Below, piece after piece: positions 49,901-59,532 of a DNA stretch of 64,000 nt (positions within the stretch are counted from its first letter, which is position 1; every line of letters begins with the position of its first letter). The DNA comes from Triops longicaudatus (Eukaryota; Arthropoda; Branchiopoda; Notostraca; Triopsidae). The stretch covers positions 1,019,754-1,083,753 of the forward strand of contig JAGQDJ010000019.1 of the NCBI GenBank assembly GCA_022885665.1, given 5' to 3'. Under the pieces are notes generated by a model. It was not told the origin of the DNA, ran no database searches, and worked only from the letters and a program-made list of their open reading frames with translations. The translations under genes were made by a program, and so were the position numbers.

Positions 49901-50487
49901 TAGCTCAATTCAAGCGCAAAGGCCCCAAGATGATTGCCAGCTTAATGCGTGAAATGTTATACAGCAAAGGTATGCAAAGTCTATCTGGTTATATCAATTA
50001 TTATTAAGCTTCTCCAATGTAGGCTGAAATTTATTACTGGGTCTTAAGTTTCATAAACGCATTTTACAATCTGGATTGCAAAAGTTCAAGGGACAATGCT
50101 TGCGTATTATTTTGGTTAGATCAGTAATTTATTCGAATTTCTGTTATTTTTTTTTCAGACAATCGTGATTGTTCTCTAAAGAGCTTACTAACTACCACAA
50201 TGCATTATTTTTCTTATTATTTTGCTAATTCTTTTTATATGTTGATTTCTTTTGTTTGTGTAGAGAGTAACCACAAGGCGGCAAGTGCGTTGCGCCAGCA
50301 AGCGTTTTTGAACCAAACGCTGAAGCAACTCGAAACGGACGAAGCCTCTATTATAGTAGACAAAATCGAATCTTTGAGGAAGTTGATTACAAAAACTGAC
50401 GCTTTAATCGTCCATATGGCAGCCCACGTGGAGCGGTTGTCGGATCCCTACGCTCCCTGGGTCACCATCTTTGGCTCGCACGCATAA
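46937..50487 (+). CDS. M16 metalloprotease, C05D11.1-like, N-terminal 777 residues only
   Basis: M16 (pitrilysin/insulinase) enzymes are zinc peptidases with an inverted motif. Thirteen exons join in frame: 46937-47087, 47145-47285, 47358-47458, 47517-47726, 47857-47979, 48040-48194, 48248-48344, 48550-48804, 48859-49113, 49169-49372, 49501-49737, 49789-49969, 50264-50487. HTLEH (62-66) supplies the two zinc His and the catalytic Glu; the distal zinc Glu is probably Glu155 in VVYCEMQGR. NRCLASGTNAWTDTDHTCY and TEVHHINGDGEDAGVVYCEM are typical of the C. elegans C05D11.1 subfamily, which is about 1000 residues. The protein ends at TAA (50485-50487) just after LSDPYAPWVTIFGSHA, about 220-240 residues short. 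The missing C-terminal domain is found on the same strand at 58533-59487. The start at 46937 is preceded by a 5' UTR intron. The last splice (49969 to 50264) skips a stretch with no family match and is the least certain. Confidence 0.9.
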
Positions 50488-50807
50488 AGTTTTGGTTCGG
50501 AAGTGATGTTTTTCATAACCTTAATTCTTTTTCTTTTTTGAAAATTTTGGAATACATACTCCCACATACACAGGCATACCATTTTTTCTTAGTTTACTCT
50601 TGTATTTCACTCCGAACCTCAAAGTAGGCTTGGGAGCAGGCCGTATAGGCATGCGTTCTCACATTGGCATTCCTGGGGTTGGGTCTTATTCGGTGCTCTC
50701 AGAATAGATCAATACTCCTCCTTCAATCTCTTTCTCCCCCTCTTGCTGAGCGCAATGTGGACATAAAGTGGTTCTTTCGTTTTGAAATAGGTAGTTAAAC
50801 TGAAGCC
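50488..50807. other. 320 bp between the M16 N-part and the DHHC gene
   Basis: No exon is recognised. It contains pyrimidine-rich tracts and would hold the 3' end of the M16 N-part transcript and the leader of the DHHC gene. No AATAAA is seen on + here. Confidence 0.5.
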
Positions 50808-51659
50808 ATGCGGAGCTTTACGTTATTTAGAACGCTGCCGTATATCAATTGCACCTTCGTGTTTTACGCCCTTAACGTTTTATTTCCATTATTTTACCGT
50901 GACATTTGGTTCTACGTATTTTTGTTCCAAATTTTCGCCAATTGGGTCTGCACCTTGGTGTACCATAGCAAATGTGTGGGATCAATAACGAAGGGGAAAC
51001 CGTTAAAGGAAATCGTTGACAAACAAAGCTCGTGGAGGAATCAAAGCGAGTCGAGTGTGAATTTCTGCTCCACGTGTGACACACTTTGGCCCGAGTCCGC
51101 TCTCGTGCATCATTGTCCATTGTGCCGGGCTTGCATTAGTCGGCATGACCACCATTGCTTTTTTATGGGAGTGTGCATCGGAGACAAAAATCAGAAATAT
51201 TTTCTAGCGTTATTACTCCATGTGACGTTGTGTTGTGGTTACGTGGTTTACGGCATTGCTCGCAATCTTCGCGAAGACAACGACGAGTCTGTGTGGAAAC
51301 TTTTGTTACCAGTAGCATTCTTAAGTTGCTGGTACCACCAGACCCAAATTTGTGATTCATTCTCCAAGTTGTTTGTACTTAACATGTTAGTTTCAATGGG
51401 TTTATGTGCAGCTGCCATGTTTACTTTCCAAGCATTGTTACTCTACCGTGGACAGACCACACACGAGTTTTATTCAGACAAACACGTATCTTCTGTGAAG
51501 AGTTTAAGAGAGAATATTCGTCATGTTTTTGCAAGATATGGTTTATTATATTTTATCTTCCCCATTCCTACAATCCGAACCTCTAATTTTAGGAAAGTTA
51601 ACCAAGCCTTTGTACGAAATAAAAACTGGATGCATTTACATAGTATGTCGCAGTATTAA
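50808..51659 (+). CDS. DHHC-type palmitoyltransferase, ZDHHC24-like, intronless
   Basis: This 283-residue enzyme would transfer palmitate to protein cysteines at endomembranes. The Cys-rich domain is visible at about residues 87-127: CSTC, HHCPLC, then RHDHHC with the catalytic Cys at about 117, followed by FFMGVCIGDKNQKYF. The variant after DHHC (FFMGVC instead of the common xWxxNC) is typical of the ZDHHC24-like arthropod group. Hydrophobic segments occur at about 12-50 (two helices), 129-150, 165-175 and 187-213, as expected for four or more passes. It is a single exon, whereas the confidently identified genes in this half of the window have introns. It lies between the two halves of the M16 protease on the same strand and converges with the doublecortin gene (stops 214 bases apart). 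Confidence 0.93.
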   Translation: MRSFTLFRTLPYINCTFVFYALNVLFPLFYRDIWFYVFLFQIFANWVCTLVYHSKCVGSITKGKPLKEIVDKQSSWRNQSESSVNFCSTCDTLWPESALVHHCPLCRACISRHDHHCFFMGVCIGDKNQKYFLALLLHVTLCCGYVVYGIARNLREDNDESVWKLLLPVAFLSCWYHQTQICDSFSKLFVLNMLVSMGLCAAAMFTFQALLLYRGQTTHEFYSDKHVSSVKSLRENIRHVFARYGLLYFIFPIPTIRTSNFRKVNQAFVRNKNWMHLHSMSQY

Positions 51660-51873
51660 ACTATTGTATTCACACTCGTGATGAAGCCGTAAACACAGCA
51701 CACATCAGCCAAAGATAATACAAAAGAGAACTGTCGTAAAGATTTGTCAAGCTTTTACTGTGGGTAAGTTTTTTACGGCCGCTTGTTTTGCCATTCCGCG
51801 GCTGGTCTTTTGGCGTACAGCCAGTATCTCCTCCTAAGATACACAGCCCTTAGATACAATTTATGGGACAGAG

Positions 51874-53940
51874 CTATAAGTTCGTTACCTGAACAATTTC
51901 TGTTGGCTTTAAGTCAATTGGTAAATCAACGGTAACGTGTGGAGAATCGGGTACTTCGACGGCTTCATTAAAGAGGTTCGCTTTTGCGCGCCAAATCCCG
52001 CTGGGGTCTTCGCTTAAGTCAAAGTGAACTCGTTTGTCTGGGTACGATACTGACGTGTTATCGTAGGACTGTAACTCCTTGAAAAATTTCTTCTCTGTTG
52101 TCATGGAAGAAGATAGAAAAGACTGGAAAGATTCCATCAGCCTGTCTGCTTCTTTCGTCGAATCGCTGGCTATATGCTGTTTATCGGTGGCGTCTTGCAT
52201 TGCGACGAGATCGGGCTGCCATTCTAAAATGTCTTTCTTCGTAGATTGAACAAAGTTTTCAGTAATAATCAGTTTTTCATCTAATAAGTCCTTCTTTTCA
52301 ATATGCTTTTCAGTGAGTCCTTGTTTCGCATCAGCTGATGGATTTTTAGGTAATCGTTGAAAATTCGCGCTTAATTTCTTAGCTCTGAACACGCTAACGA
52401 GAGACTTTGAAAGATCAGGCTTTTCGGATGTTTCTTGCACTACGGGAGAGAGCCAGTTATTCATCTGTGCCAATTTTTCCGGCTGACGTTTCTCAGGAGA
52501 CATTTCTTTGTTATCATTTTGCAAGTCCAGTACGAAACTAAGGGTGTTACTTATCGAAGAGGGACTTCGAAGAGGTTTCTCTGTTTGCAAGGATACACTG
52601 CGTTTCCTTTCGACACTCATTTCGGGAGAAGGAGAATTTTCGGTGAAAACAACTCCATGGGTGAGAGGAATCGCGACTTCATTTGGCTCAAGAACAGCAA
52701 GAGCGGAAATTGAACGGGGTAAAGGTCTTTCAGTTGGTTCTTCGGGCTGCCTTTCTTGAGTTTCTTGATGAACTGCGTCCAGAAGATCTGTCTGGGATTT
52801 CGATCTGTTGCTCACGTTGGTCGGCTTCAGAAGGGGGTTATCTCTGCAGGCAAGATAGTGTTATGACTTACAATTATTTATCTTTACATTACTTCAAAGA
52901 TACAGAAGACTTCTTTGCAATTGGCGCAGGTTTTTCTTGCCCATATGGAGCTTTCTTGAACCATTCGTAATTAGGCACAGCAACGTACGAGGAACCGCTT
53001 TCCAGTTCTGAAGAGTGGGTTATTATTCCCCCATTTAGGGTGTAAAGCCTATTCACGAATAACAGACCAGAAAAAATAAATAAAATTGGGATTGCATAAT
53101 TACTGCTTGTAGGTTCCTTTCTTCAGTAATAAGGCACTATTCAAGTCTTTCAAAATGCTGTAAATGGGCGGAATTGAGGCATTTGCCTTGAACTTCATGT
53201 TTTTAAATTGCTCGGGTTTCCCATTACGAAATACCGTAATGTAGAGCTCGGCCTTGGCCGTAATTGTCTAAAAATACGTGGTGTTAATGCAGAGAGATTT
53301 CGGTGAGAATTATTAGGCCACTGCTCAAGCGTCTCTAATGGAAGAATGGCATGAAACACGGAACTATTTTTTATGACTGTTTTTCTTTTTGGTCTTACTT
53401 AATGTTTTTTTCTCTGTTATTTAATATTATATACTTTTTTTCTGTTATATAAAAGCAGTCAAAAGGACAGGTCTAAAGGAAAAATTTTCTAGAACTTTTA
53501 ACGTTAAATAAAGTATCTCGAAAGACTTCAGGAACGGTGAATGTTTGCGTTACATACTTTGGCTAATTTTGTGTGCGGGGTTTTCGGTTTCTGGCCGATA
53601 TTCATGTACCTGTGAAGTTTGAGCACAGACTTATATAGAAATATATTTGCGCAAAGAAACAGGGAGTTTACCCTCCCGGGATTTGATGAAATTTTTCGGC
53701 GCCCGCTGCAACGTATTTTCTATGGGTTTTAATTTCGCTAAGCTTCCGAATCTGCGATCCATTAACAGGTGTGTGCAACTTCCTCACAGCACCAAAAGGA
53801 GGTTGGATTTTCTTCGTAATTTCGCTTAAAAGCACATCTTCGTCTTTAATCTGACTTGGACTGACCATTAAACGTACTCCAGGAAAGTGAGGGTCTTTAT
53901 TCCGATACACGTGAATCCATTTCGCGTCATATTCGGACAT
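51874..53940 (-). CDS. doublecortin-domain protein with two DCX domains (DCDC2-like)
   Basis: Five exons: 53672-53940, 53558-53609, 53104-53267, 52893-53048, 51874-52843, with matching phases, give 536 residues. DCX domains bind microtubules. DCX1 (about 6-90) shows IHVYRNKDPHFPGVRLMVSP, the LLSEITKKIQPPFGAVRKL block and KYVAAGAEKFHQIPGG. DCX2 (about 112-210) shows LYITVFRNGKPEQFKNMKF, an LYTLNGG turn and SGSSYVAVPNYEWFKKAPYG. The remaining 320 residues are Ser/Glu/Lys-rich without a domain, ending PTEIVQVTNL. Two tandem DCX domains and an unstructured tail fit DCDC2 or similar ciliary/microtubule proteins; no kinase domain is present. A donor-like CAG|GTAACG near the stop leaves a further 3' exon possible. 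Confidence 0.88.
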
Positions 53941-54575
53941 GACTTTTCAGATTTTTACAAGGGATTTATGTGTTTTGTAAAGGACCATTTCACATGTGTT
54001 AATTGCACATTAGTATCTTAAAAAAAAGCTTTGTGTTCTGTATTCGCAGTCTTAGACTTAGACCTTACCAGAAATCTTCGCAACTGACTTCTTGGTGAGA
54101 ACTTTTGCTTCCTGTTTTGCCACACAGAGAACGTACTTGATTCGATCGACTTGTATTACTACGACTACCCGTGTCGTTGCTAAGGTAACCATTATAATGT
54201 GTGAATTACTGTACTTTTTTGTCGGTCAACTTCGGTTCCCTTCTCGAACACCAAATATATTTGTGATTAACATTGTCCATGACCTACTTTAAATAATAAC
54301 TTGAAAAATACTTAACTTTACTTAATAGAGACCGAACTTTAAAAAGGTCCTGAAGCATTATAACTCCAACTAACACTTTGGCGTAAAAAAAACGGTGAAC
54401 AAGTGTAAATCATAATTTGATGCGAAAATAATTATTCAAAAATTCAAAGCTTAGATTAAATGTTCAATGCATAAACGAATCAAATGCGCAGTGTCACTCT
54501 TTCGTAAGGGACGATACCAGCTCATGATACGGAGAATGACCTTCTTTTGGAAAACGGGAAATACAAAAGAATATA

Positions 54576-55454
54576 CAGTGGTATCCCGTTTAACGAACCT
54601 AATCTGTCCCTGGACAGAGTTCAGTCAAGAAGCGTTCGTTATAGGAAACGCTTTTTCCCTTAAGATTCCATGGAAATCATTTTAATCCGTTCCTGATCCC
54701 AGATCGAAACATGAAAAAGTTGATTTAAAAAATATACTGACTGCCTAAATATATATTTCAAGCATGTACTAATCACTTTTTTTTTCACTTAGTGGCTCTC
54801 TAGACTACTTTAGGTTACATTAATCTTCGCTCTTTTTTGTCTTTTACATATCAGCCTCGGTTTTCATGTCCAAGGCACTGTTTGGAAGAATCCGCCTAAT
54901 GTGGCTTGCTTTTGTCTCTGCTTTAGTACGGTTCTGGAGAGGTGCAAGACATTGTCGTTGAATATGTCTAAGTATCTGTTCGCTTCAACCTTATTTGGAT
55001 GCCACATGTTTGCTTTGGTTTGAATTTCTTCACATTTCCTTAGTAAAATCGTTTACGGCTGCGGTAGCGTAGGGGAATCAATGCGCTCATCCACATCGTT
55101 GGCAGAAGAAAATCCCTTTCTGTTCTTATTACCAGAAAATTTCTGTTATTATTCTCAGTGCCATCTAAGCACCAGTTATAACCTAATAAAATAACTCAAA
55201 ATATGTAATCAGAGACATACGCAAGCGGGCTATTCCTTTCCAACTGACTGGCGTGGGGACGCCAAATTCTCATCTGTGATGCATGCGTGCTGACTGGGAA
55301 ACGCCGTCACCAATTTTTAAAAACTTTTTTGCTCACCCTAAGCGGTTCGTTGCAAGGGACCGAGTTTGTTGTGCGTATCATTTTTTCGCATTCGCGCGAG
55401 TTCGTTGTACACGTTGTTCGCTACACAATGCGTTCGTTAAACGGGGTACCGCTG
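54576..55454. mobile_element. non-autonomous pogo/Tigger-like DNA transposon (MITE), 879 bp
   Basis: The left end CAGTGGTATCCCGTTTAACG (54576 onward) and the right end, read inward on -, CAGCGGTACCCCGTTTAACG form 23-bp terminal inverted repeats matching at 21 of 23 positions. Both ends are flanked by TA (54574-54575 and 55455-55456), the target duplication of Tc1/mariner/pogo elements; CAGTGGTA...GTTTAACGAAC is the form of pogo/Tigger ends. Further copies of a CGTTCGTT motif lie inside both ends. No transposase is encoded (the longest frame is about 100 codons), so it would depend on an element elsewhere. Confidence 0.85.
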
Positions 55455-55870
55455 TACAACGAACATACCTTTATCTTTTAGTTCGTATGAAACAAATCTA
55501 CACAAATAGCGACGAGAAGTTATCTTCTCACAAGTTCAAACAAATCTTTGGCTTCTACACAACGTACCTAAGGATATTACTAGGCCTATAATCTGAAACT
55601 CTTGTGTATGGAAGCTTTTGTTGACATTATTTTGTAAACTTGACACTAGACAAAATCAGTGACCCTCGGGCACTAAGATACCGAACGTGTGTTACCTACA
55701 CTAGATTACTAGAGATATTAAAGATTAGAAATCCCTCTTGACAATTTTCAGTCGTGCGCAGGAAAACCCGAAAAAGTAGGCATTTTTGGGAAAAAACGTC
55801 GTATCTTTCAGAATTATGAAAATAATCTAAGATATCTGAAATCTCTCACGCCTACTAATGATAATTACCA

Positions 55871-55878
55871 TATATAAA
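55871..55878 (+). promoter_or_regulatory. TATA box candidate of the cathepsin gene
   Basis: TATATAAA lies 131 bases upstream of the start codon, with CAGTC shortly after. A GTAAAA...TTTATAG pair (55940-55983) could be a very short leader intron. Consistent with a highly expressed secreted protease, but only a motif match. Confidence 0.45.
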
Positions 55879-56008
55879 CTCAGTCAATGCACTTGTAATA
55901 TCGACATTCTTCGTCAACTCGTCTCAGCGATTGCGCTAGGTAAAATACATTAGCTGCTCCTTCGCAACGATATTTCTTTATAGTTGAATTTCTTTTAAAA
56001 CAGCTACC

Positions 56009-57480
56009 ATGAAACTCTTCATTTTGTCCGTTTTGAGCGTAGCCCTTGTTGCCCAAGCTGCTTTCATTCCTAACCCCGAGTTGAACGCCAAATGGGAAGC
56101 CTTCAAGGTAATGAAGAATTAAACTTTGGCCTTAGATTCTAACAATTCTAACTAAATAGCATCATTAATTTAATTCTAATATTTTAATAGGCCAAGCACA
56201 GCAAGACTTACGGACGTCTTGAAGAAGCCGTCCGTCGTCAAAATTACGAGGAAAATGTGGCTTTCATTGCCCAGCACAATAGGGAATTCGACGCTGGTCT
56301 CCACACCTACAACGTTGCTGAAAATCACCTTGCTGACTTGGTATACGAAGATCTACATAACTGTCGTATATACTGTATGTTAATAATCGTTACATTGTCA
56401 ACATTTTCGTTTCGTCACTTAGACTTATGAAGAACGCAAAGTGCTAAATGGAATCCAAGCTCCCGTCCGTGCCTCAAAACGCTTTATTGACTTCCCCAGA
56501 GCTTTACCCAAGGCTGCCACGGTAGTAAAACAAAATTTAAAAAATGCTCATTCATTTGTCTTCTGTATCGAAACTAGGTCGACTATCGTAACGACCCGTG
56601 CTTGCAGCCCGTTAAGGACCAAAAACAATGTGGATCGTGCGTATTACCTTATTTATTCCATTGATTGCATGATGTTAACTGATTTCTTTCTTTTTATAGA
56701 TGCTGGGCTTTCTCTGCCATCGGTTAGTTCATAAAGCATAGAAACAATTGCTTTATTTTTACGAAACAGTATTTAAATGAAATTATCTAGGTGTCTTGGA
56801 GTTCGAGTCCTGCAAAGCTACCGGACGCGCCGTTTCTCTCAGGTAGTTGCTAGTAATTTTAAGAACAGTATTTACGAACCTTGCATGACGGCTTAATTCA
56901 TTTAGTGAGCAAAACTTAGTTGACTGCTCCTGGAAGTACGGTAACTTGGGTTGCAACGGAGGCTGGTACTCTTCTGCCTACGACTACGTCATTAATAACG
57001 ACGGAGTTGACACTGAAACTACCTATCCTTACAAAGCTGCCGTAAGACTAATTGTCTATTTTCGAACCACTTAGACGTGTAATAATGTGCTTATAATCAT
57101 GGCGTCAACAGGATGGCCGCTGCAACTTCGACCGTGCTAACGTGGGAGCAACCATGAGGAGCTACGCTGATGTCCGCGCCAACCCTACCGCCATGGCCAG
57201 TGCCTTGGATGCCGGCCACATTCTCAACGTTGCCATTGACGCTAGCCGCCCTGGTTTCTCTTTCTACAGCAGCGGAGTTTATGATGACGCTAGCTGCACT
57301 GTCAACGTCGACCATGCTGTTATTGTCGTGGGTTACGGCACTTACAGCAACGGAGCCGACTACTGGATCGTCCGTAACAGCTGGGGTTCATCGTGGGGTG
57401 AAGCCGGTTACATTTTGATGCGCCGTGGTGTCGACATGTGCGCTATCGAAGATTATCCCCAGATCATCACTCAAGCTTAA
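56009..57480 (+). CDS. cathepsin L-like secreted cysteine protease
   Basis: This C1A papain-family zymogen has 328 residues, the usual length. Eight exons: 56009-56107, 56191-56340, 56423-56521, 56578-56636, 56700-56722, 56791-56842, 56906-57041, 57112-57480. The signal peptide is MKLFILSVLSVALVAQA. The I29 propeptide carries an ERFNIN-like motif in EEAVRRQNYEENVAFIAQHN. The mature enzyme probably begins near VDYRNDPC (about 117). Catalytic residues are Gln131 (oxyanion hole), Cys137 in CGSCWAFS, His274 in VDHAVIVVGYG, and Asn295 in VRNSWGSSWG. All are intact. In crustaceans such enzymes are gut digestive or lysosomal proteases. Exon 5 is only 23 bases. The gene lies inside the 8 kb that separates the two M16 parts. 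Confidence 0.96.
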
Positions 57481-57532
57481 GAGCTCACTGTTTGCGAATC
57501 TTGTGCTACCATATTTCACAAAGACAAAATAC

Positions 57533-57538
57533 ATTAAA
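57533..57538 (+). terminator. candidate polyadenylation signal of cathepsin
   Basis: ATTAAA, the common variant signal, lies 53 bases after the stop codon. Confidence 0.45.
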
Positions 57539-57948
57539 TATATAGTACATACCGCGATATTTTAGAACGTTGTTCAACAGGAGAATTAGTCTACATAGAC
57601 TAACACAAAAGAGTCTACTCTTCCACCTGATGTCAATACGCAATCCTGGCAGAGAAGTTCTTCGCAGGTCTAATTTTTCTATAAGTTTTAGCTATTTAGG
57701 TCACTGTTTATTTTAATCTAATATTTCATCTTATTACTTTTCTTAGTTGAAGGTTGAGTAAGCCTCGTCATATTGATCGTGAAATTTCGCTGTCACAGGA
57801 ATGTATGTACAAAGACATCAGCTAGGTGTAGTTTTTTCGCATTGGGCCTACAAAAATTAAAGAATATTTCCTTGATACAAAACTATCTAGCTTTGCGACA
57901 TTCTACTATATTTTTTTACGTTTTCAGGACTTTTAACAATTGGAAGTA

Positions 57949-57974
57949 TTTTTTTTTTTTTTTTTTTTTTTTTT
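57949..57974. repeat. poly(T) tract, 26 bases
   Basis: This is an uninterrupted T run, equivalent to poly(A) on the - strand. It may be a simple homopolymer or the tail of an old retro-inserted sequence; no body of such an element is seen. Confidence 0.9.
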
Positions 57975-58532
57975 GCACCAGCGATTGTTGGCTAAAAATG
58001 TGATTCGAAGTAGGGCAGGAAATGAAGGATAATTTCTGTTTCTCTTTAGAAATTACAGAAATCAGAATCGAAATTTGGGAAGTGCTAAAGGCACTGGCCG
58101 GGTAAGAAACTATTTTCAGTGAGTTGTTGACTTTCTTACGGAATAGCACAAATAAGGAGTAGCGATAACTAAGGGTGCGATGTGCGAAAGGTTAAGTTAG
58201 AGAAACTAATACTTTCTTGTTGAAAAAAAAAATCAAAATCGCCCGGTTCTTCTCACCGCGTATTAGCTATCGAATCTATGTAATATTCCTGCAATCGATA
58301 TACTAATTAACCTTGTTTTCGTAGTTCCCGCGTTATGGAAGGTAGGGCACACTCAGCTCTGGAACATCCCAATGCTCCCGACGGATCTGCCTGAAGGCTC
58401 AGAAACTTCGAACAAGAAGTCCATAAGAAAGTGGACTTGTGCCACCTCCATCTTACTCTGTGCTTGTAAACAAAGCTGCGTGAGTTGATCTGTGAAATTC
58501 CAAGGCTCGTAAAGTCAACGTTGTTTTTCAAA

Positions 58533-59487
58533 ATGGGTCTTAAAAAAGATCATGAATTAATTGTGCCGCTGAGTGAAGCGTCCGTAAAAGCTGCAGCACT
58601 AGCCATAGGAAGCTTGGAATCATCGTACTTGTTACAAGCAGTAGATTGTATTAAAGATTTCCAAGATCCGGATCTCCCTGCTCTGCTCGTGCTCCTGCAG
58701 TATATCTGCCAGCTGGAAGTAAGACAGTATATTTTCTGTGACACCTATTCTTATTATTTTTTTCTGACTTTAGGGTCCATTGTGGTGTCAGATTCGAGGC
58801 CAAGGACTGGCATACGGAAGTTACATTTACAATAGGACAAACGAAGGTCTTCTCTATTTTACGTTAAACAGATCTACTCATGTCGTGTCTGCGTGGAAAG
58901 AAGCAAAGCGCATTGTTGTACGTGGTGCAGTATTTATCTTCACGCAGTTCGAGGTTGAAAATTATTTTCTTTCCCTAGGATGGTTTTCTGAGCGGTGATT
59001 TGCAGTACGAAGAACCTGTTTTGGAGTCAGCTAAAAGTTCCTTGATCTTTGAATTAATTGAAAAAGAAAAGAGCGTTGGTGACGTCGTTATCCAATCATT
59101 GCTATCTTATTTGAAAGAAATACCTCATTCATACAAGAGGTAAGATTCCACGAGCATTGTATTTATTTTCTTTCTTTTTATATACGTCGTGTAACACATA
59201 TCTGCCTCAACTTTGTGCAGGACTCTTTTGCGAAAAGTTGCTGATGTCACAATGGCTGATTTGCAAAATGTCGGTCCTAAATACTTGGCTCCCCTATTTG
59301 ATGTCGAGAAATGTCGCTGTGCCGTTGTTTGTCACCCCTCGAAACTTGCAGAAATTTCTTCGGGTTTCCAAGAGTAAGTGCCACAAAATCTCTCGTTCGT
59401 CATCCTAATGCCAGTCTTCCTTATAGATTAGGGTTGAATATCACAGCGTATCCAACAGCCGAGGAGAGTATTCTAACCCAAGCTTAA
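58533..59487 (+). CDS. M16 metalloprotease, C05D11.1-like, C-terminal domain only (234 residues)
   Basis: Five exons: 58533-58718, 58774-58917, 58979-59139, 59221-59373, 59427-59487, all in phase. The sequence matches the last domain of the C05D11.1 subfamily: IGSLESSYLLQ, FQDPDLPALLVLLQYICQLE, GPLWCQIRGQGLAYGSYIY, ESAKSSLIFELIEKEKSVGD and the terminal CAVVCHPSKLAEI block. C. elegans C05D11.1 continues through these same elements directly after the region where the N-part at 46937-50487 stops, so the two together make one family-length protein. The ATG at 58533 (AAAATGG context) is usable, but the frame is open upstream for a further 20 codons to a TAA near 58464, and an acceptor-like ACAAAG at about 58470 would allow it to be an internal exon. 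The stop is only 45 bases from the convergent APC5 stop. Confidence 0.9.
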
Positions 59488-59497
59488 TAACAACAAT

Positions 59498-59508
59498 TTT
59501 ATTTTATT
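59498..59508 (-). terminator. polyadenylation signals of APC5
   Basis: Two overlapping TTTATT copies on + read AATAAA on -, 25-35 bases beyond the APC5 stop. They sit only 11 bases past the stop codon of the convergent M16 C-part, so the two 3' UTRs should overlap. Confidence 0.6.
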
Positions 59509-59532
59509 TCACATTAATACAAGTGTTGACAC

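Larger units (their letters stand above)
53941..56008. other. intergenic DNA between the doublecortin gene and cathepsin
   Basis: It holds the divergent promoters of the doublecortin gene (-) and the cathepsin gene (+), and a complete TIR element (54576-55454). No other coding sequence is recognised. Confidence 0.6.
57481..58532. other. 1.05 kb between cathepsin and the M16 C-part
   Basis: It contains the cathepsin 3' UTR, a 26-base poly(T) run (57949-57974), and an exon-like stretch with good borders (TTTCTCTTTAG ending about 58050 and GG|GTAAGA about 58101) that gives no recognisable protein. A frame in register with the M16 C-part opens after a TAA near 58464. Nothing else is recognised. 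Confidence 0.5.

Noticed and set aside
49980..50263. Possible extra exon after an acceptor at about 50159 in the M16 N-part
   Set aside because: The stretch reads as Tyr/Phe-rich low complexity with no counterpart in the family; splicing 49969 to 50264 keeps frame and family similarity.
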